Assembly (NCBI RefSeq): GCF_013375035.1
Contig: NZ_CP056032.1
Coordinates: 1,782,001 to 1,846,000 of the forward strand
DNA: 64,000 nt
Direction of reading: 5' to 3'
Origin: Spirosoma sp. KUDC1026
GTDB taxonomy: Bacteria > Bacteroidota > Bacteroidia > Cytophagales > Spirosomataceae
This document shows, piece after piece, positions 60,516 to 64,000 of this stretch (the stretch's first letter is position 1; each line of letters begins with the position of its first letter). The translations under genes and the position numbers were made by a program. The notes under the pieces are model-generated. The model was given only the letters and a program-made list of their open reading frames with translations. It was not told the origin of the DNA and did not search any database.

Positions 60516-60947
60516 AGCGCAAACCTACGAGGATTAAACCGGAGCTAATTCGTTCTGTTTGCTTTTTCGCATGTAGCAGTCTCTAACGAGCTAGTGTATT
60601 CTAATAGTCGAAATTGTCTTTTAGAAAGAAACAACTAGTCGAAAAAAGAGAAAAGAGATACAAATAAGTGTTTATCAAGCATGAATGAACAGGCGTGTTA
60701 GACCACGATTCTAAATTTTTATGAAAGAAACTGCTCAGTTAACAAATAGATAATATTGGAAAATGGTATGTATCCTGTTGAGAGTTGATTTATTCCATGA
60801 ATACGTGCGAAGAATAACAAATTTGTAGCACTTTTTTAAGAAAGCTGACTTTGTGGCGCCCAAAAAATTGTAGCATATTTGCACCCGAATAGACAGGCTT
60901 TCAGGCCACATGCTCTTCTCACAACTATAACCAAATCAATCACTTCT
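60516..60947. other. 432-bp AT-rich divergent region
   Basis: Most of this stretch is AT-rich without any gene. The right end carries a probable promoter for the TonB-dependent receptor. Confidence 0.6.
60850..60881 (+). promoter_or_regulatory. probable promoter of the TonB-dependent receptor gene
   Basis: TTTG (60850-60853) and CATATTTG (60874-60881) are separated by 20 bp, close to the Bacteroidota pattern TTG-N17-23-TAnnTTTG. The expected leader is about 60 bases. Confidence 0.5.
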
Positions 60948-63900
60948 ATGTCTACAAAACTACTGCAATTTCGGGCGGCTTTCATGTTGTTCGGCAGTAT
61001 GCTGTTGCTAACGCTTGGTGCTAACCAGGCAATGGCACAGGTGACTTCATCAGCCATCAACGGTTTCGTGCAGGACGACAAAGGGGCTGCACTTCCCGGG
61101 GCTACGGTCGTAGCGGTTCACCTGCCTTCAGGTAGCCGGTATGGTACGACGACTAACTCCGCCGGCCGGTACACGATGCCGAACGTTCGGGTTGGTGGTC
61201 CTTACAGAATTACGGCAACGTTTGTCGGTTTCAAAGAAAAAGTAACTGAAAATGTCTTCGCCAGCCTGGGTACAACCGCTGATGTAAATTTCAATCTGAG
61301 CGAAGAAGGCACAAACCTGAACGAAGTTGTTGTATCAGGAAGCCGCTCGGATATTTTCAGCTCGGAGCGTAATGGCGCTGCTACGTCGTACGGTCGTGAA
61401 ACGATTAATACAACGCCAACAATTGGCCGGACTATTAATGATATCACGAAATATAACCCATATGGTAATGGTCAGTCGTTTGCTGGTCAGGATTCGCGTT
61501 TCAACAACGTTACCATTGACGGTTCGGTATTTAATAATGGTTTTGGGCTGGGTAGTTCAGCGCAGGCTGGTGGTCGTACGGGTACAACCGCTGTTTCGCT
61601 GGACGCCTTAGACCAGATTCAGGTAAACGTAGCGCCGTTCGACGTTCGCCAGTCGGGCTTTACGGGTGCTGGTATCAACGCTGTTACACGCTCCGGAACG
61701 AACGAATTTTCGGGCTCTGTATACGGGTTAACTCGTGGTAACAGCCTGGTTGGGAAAAAAGCGGCAGGCATTACTATCTCGCCAGCCCCAAATATCAGTG
61801 AAAGCACGTATGGCTTCCGGCTAGGTGGACCAATTATTAAGAATAAACTGTTTTTCTTCGCAAACGCTGAACATTTTACCAGCAGTACGCCAGCTTTGAC
61901 GTGGTCACTCAATCGCCAAGATGGAGCTCAAGGCAACATCTCACGGGTATTATACACTGATATTGCTGACCTCGATCAGTTCATGCAGACGAACTTCGGC
62001 CGCAGTCTAGGACAGTATGACAACTTCAATAACGATGTAACGAGTACGAAAGGACTGCTTCGCCTGGATTACAACATTAATGACCGTCATAAGTTATCCG
62101 TTCGTTATTCGCATCACGACTCACAGTCGGGTCAGCGGATTAGCGACAGTAATAGTAGTAACACGGCCGGTAACGGTAACCGTACAAACCGGGTAGAAGC
62201 TATTTCGCCTGAAAATACGGGTTATCTGATTGCAGATAACACCCGGTCAATTGCGGCTGAGCTGACATCGAACTTCGGGAGTAAGTTTTCTAATGACCTG
62301 ATCGTTACCTATAATAAGCAGATTGAAGACCGGACATATAAAACTGATCTGTTCCCAACGATTGACATTCTGCAAAATGGTAGCACCTACACTTCTATTG
62401 GTTTCGACCCCTTCACACCTAATAACAAGCTGAACTATTCAACATTCAACATCACGGATAACTTTAGCTATTTTGCTGGAAAGCACACGTTGACTGCTGG
62501 ATTAGTTTATGAGCACTTCACATCGAACAACGTGTTCTTCCCGTCTTCGAATGGGGTATATGTGTATAACTCGATCGCTGACTTCAAGGCTGCCGCTTTA
62601 GCGTCGATTACTAATCCAACTAGTACGACTTCGCCCGTTACGGTCGCTCGCTACAATCTACGTTACTCACTGATTCCAGGTGGTGGCGAACCGCTGCAAC
62701 GTCTGGATCGTGATCTTTACAGTGCTTACATCCAGGATGAATTTCAAGCGTCGCCGAATTTCAAACTGACTTTAGGTCTTCGTGGGGACGTTTTTGCCTA
62801 TGACAATTCAAACGCTGAAGCGTTCAACAACCCACGTGTTGCTGCATTAACGTTTAAGGATGAGAACGGACAGGATTATAAAGTAACAACCGGTACTTTC
62901 CCCAAAGCTAGACTACTATTCTCTCCACGCGTTGGCTTTAACTGGGATGTTAGAGGAGACAAGACTACCCAGATTCGTGGTGGATCAGGTCTATTCGTAT
63001 CTCGTATTCCCGAAGTACTTATATCGAACCAATTGGGTAACAATGGTGTAAATACAGCTGTATTTAACCTTACTAACTCTCGTGTACCTTTTGTTACAGA
63101 TCCAAGCAAATTGCCTGCTGGCATTCTGCCTGCGGCTACTGATCCTTCTAGCTTAACAGGTTATGCAGTTAATGCCTCAGACCAGAATTTGAAATACCCT
63201 CAGATCTGGAAAACAAACATCGCTGTTGACCATAAACTGCCATGGGGATTAGTTGGTACTGTAGAATTCGTATATAACAAGACAATAAACGCACTACGGT
63301 ATATAGACGCCAACCTTAGGGGGCCAGATCGGGCATTTACAGGTCCTGATACCCGTCCTCGTTTTCCTGCTTCCGGGGTTGCTACAAATGCTGTTAACAC
63401 GGCTCGTTATTATAACCCAACAATTGGTAACGTCTTTGTCTTGAAAAATACGAAACAAGGTGATTCGTACATCGCGACGGCTAAACTGGAAAAAACAGCG
63501 TCTCGTGGCTTTGGTGGATTTGTATCGTACACGTACGGACAAGCAAGAGATGTCGCTTTTGTAGGTAGTACCGTACAAGCTAACGTACCAACAACGATCG
63601 GACAGAATTACCTGCCATTGGCATACTCTGATAACGATCTGCGCCATCGGATTGTAGGTTTAGCGAACTATCGCCTAAACTACGGTGGTAAAGTGGGTGG
63701 ATCGTCAACGTTCTCGCTTGGCTTAGTCTCGAACAGCGGTGCTAAAATTTCGTACACGTTCAACCAGGATCTGAACGGTGACGGTCAAACAACGAATGAC
63801 CTGATTTACGTACCGAACAGAGCATCAGATCTAACGTTTGTGCCACTAGTTGTTACAACAACTGGTACGACCACAACACCTGCGTCGTCAGTAACTTACT

Positions 63901-64000
63901 CGCCAGAGCAACAACAAGCTGCTTTTGATGCTTTCGTTGAAGGTAACAGCTACCTGAAGAACCGTCGCGGTCAATATGTTGAACGGAACGGTGCTCAGTA
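60948..64000 (+). CDS. TonB-dependent receptor, Oar-like (partial, runs off the window)
   Basis: The first 1017 codons of an outer-membrane receptor are present and open to the window end. A signal peptide ends near NQAMAQ. A carboxypeptidase-regulatory-like domain (about residues 35-115; [20 protein letters not shown]) precedes a plug domain (about 125-245; [20 protein letters not shown], then [20 protein letters not shown]) and beta-barrel strands. The plug and [16 protein letters not shown]-type loops resemble Oar-like receptors, which in related bacteria import or export proteins or signals rather than small siderophores. No SusD follows within the window. Substrate unknown. Confidence 0.92.
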   Translation, partial: MSTKLLQFRAAFMLFGSMLLLTLGANQAMAQVTSSAINGFVQDDKGAALPGATVVAVHLPSGSRYGTTTNSAGRYTMPNVRVGGPYRITATFVGFKEKVTENVFASLGTTADVNFNLSEEGTNLNEVVVSGSRSDIFSSERNGAATSYGRETINTTPTIGRTINDITKYNPYGNGQSFAGQDSRFNNVTIDGSVFNNGFGLGSSAQAGGRTGTTAVSLDALDQIQVNVAPFDVRQSGFTGAGINAVTRSGTNEFSGSVYGLTRGNSLVGKKAAGITISPAPNISESTYGFRLGGPIIKNKLFFFANAEHFTSSTPALTWSLNRQDGAQGNISRVLYTDIADLDQFMQTNFGRSLGQYDNFNNDVTSTKGLLRLDYNINDRHKLSVRYSHHDSQSGQRISDSNSSNTAGNGNRTNRVEAISPENTGYLIADNTRSIAAELTSNFGSKFSNDLIVTYNKQIEDRTYKTDLFPTIDILQNGSTYTSIGFDPFTPNNKLNYSTFNITDNFSYFAGKHTLTAGLVYEHFTSNNVFFPSSNGVYVYNSIADFKAAALASITNPTSTTSPVTVARYNLRYSLIPGGGEPLQRLDRDLYSAYIQDEFQASPNFKLTLGLRGDVFAYDNSNAEAFNNPRVAALTFKDENGQDYKVTTGTFPKARLLFSPRVGFNWDVRGDKTTQIRGGSGLFVSRIPEVLISNQLGNNGVNTAVFNLTNSRVPFVTDPSKLPAGILPAATDPSSLTGYAVNASDQNLKYPQIWKTNIAVDHKLPWGLVGTVEFVYNKTINALRYIDANLRGPDRAFTGPDTRPRFPASGVATNAVNTARYYNPTIGNVFVLKNTKQGDSYIATAKLEKTASRGFGGFVSYTYGQARDVAFVGSTVQANVPTTIGQNYLPLAYSDNDLRHRIVGLANYRLNYGGKVGGSSTFSLGLVSNSGAKISYTFNQDLNGDGQTTNDLIYVPNRASDLTFVPLVVTTTGTTTTPASSVTYSPEQQQAAFDAFVEGNSYLKNRRGQYVERNGAQ

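Noticed and set aside
60836-61081. Antisense frame across the receptor start
   Set aside because: The plus-strand receptor frame is open to the window end with a clear signal peptide and domains, so the antisense frame is a by-product.

Overview
The window looks like a chromosomal segment of a Bacteroidota bacterium of the Cytophagales, most like Spirosoma and its relatives. The signs are: a PorX-type response regulator of the type IX secretion system (T9SS), surface proteins with T9SS-like C-terminal domains, a hybrid two-component regulator ending in an AraC-type helix-turn-helix, an Oar-like TonB-dependent receptor, and TAnnTTTG-type promoter boxes. No rRNA, tRNA or CRISPR array was seen. 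The genus is inferred from gene families, not from a marker gene.

Layout. 0.1-22.5 kb is ordinary core sequence: an alpha/beta hydrolase; a leftward tsaD-MOSC-membrane protein-VOC run; a large TamB-like gene divergent from tsaD; a GH43 glycosidase next to a lipoprotein mutarotase; class A PBP; MsrB; an ECF sigma/anti-sigma pair; an aldehyde dehydrogenase; a second mutarotase; a TIGR02757 protein; and a LysM protein. 22.5-42 kb is an accessory locus. It holds two giant secreted proteins built from GGAI-type beta-helix repeats, Ig-like domains, CBM3-like modules and a T9SS tail (23475-26615 and 32559-41263). Between them lie a leftward hybrid two-component regulator (26969-31051) and an orphan ECF sigma factor (31471-32031). 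42-64 kb is again mainly core: kdsB, porX, a LuxR-type regulator, galK-fsa-ftsE, a TPR lipoprotein, a very large sensor kinase, a NUMOD4/HNH protein, a five-gene leftward run (hydrolase, RsmI-like, MBL, pssA, fabH), and the first 3 kb of a TonB-dependent receptor cut by the window end.

The most interesting signal is a promoter element found three times with fixed geometry, upstream of both giant surface proteins and of the orphan sigma factor. It has two AAATGTGCAC-like half-sites exactly 21 bp apart, and a TAnnCTTG -7 box exactly 27 bp after the start of the second GTGCAC core. This ties the locus into one regulon. The hybrid regulator encoded between the targets is the best candidate activator, and the ECF sigma factor and PorX may add a secretion link. 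The giant gene at 32.6-41.3 kb is split by a -1 frameshift at a run of six G, and the whole locus is bracketed by diverged 84-bp repeats that look like decayed gene ends.
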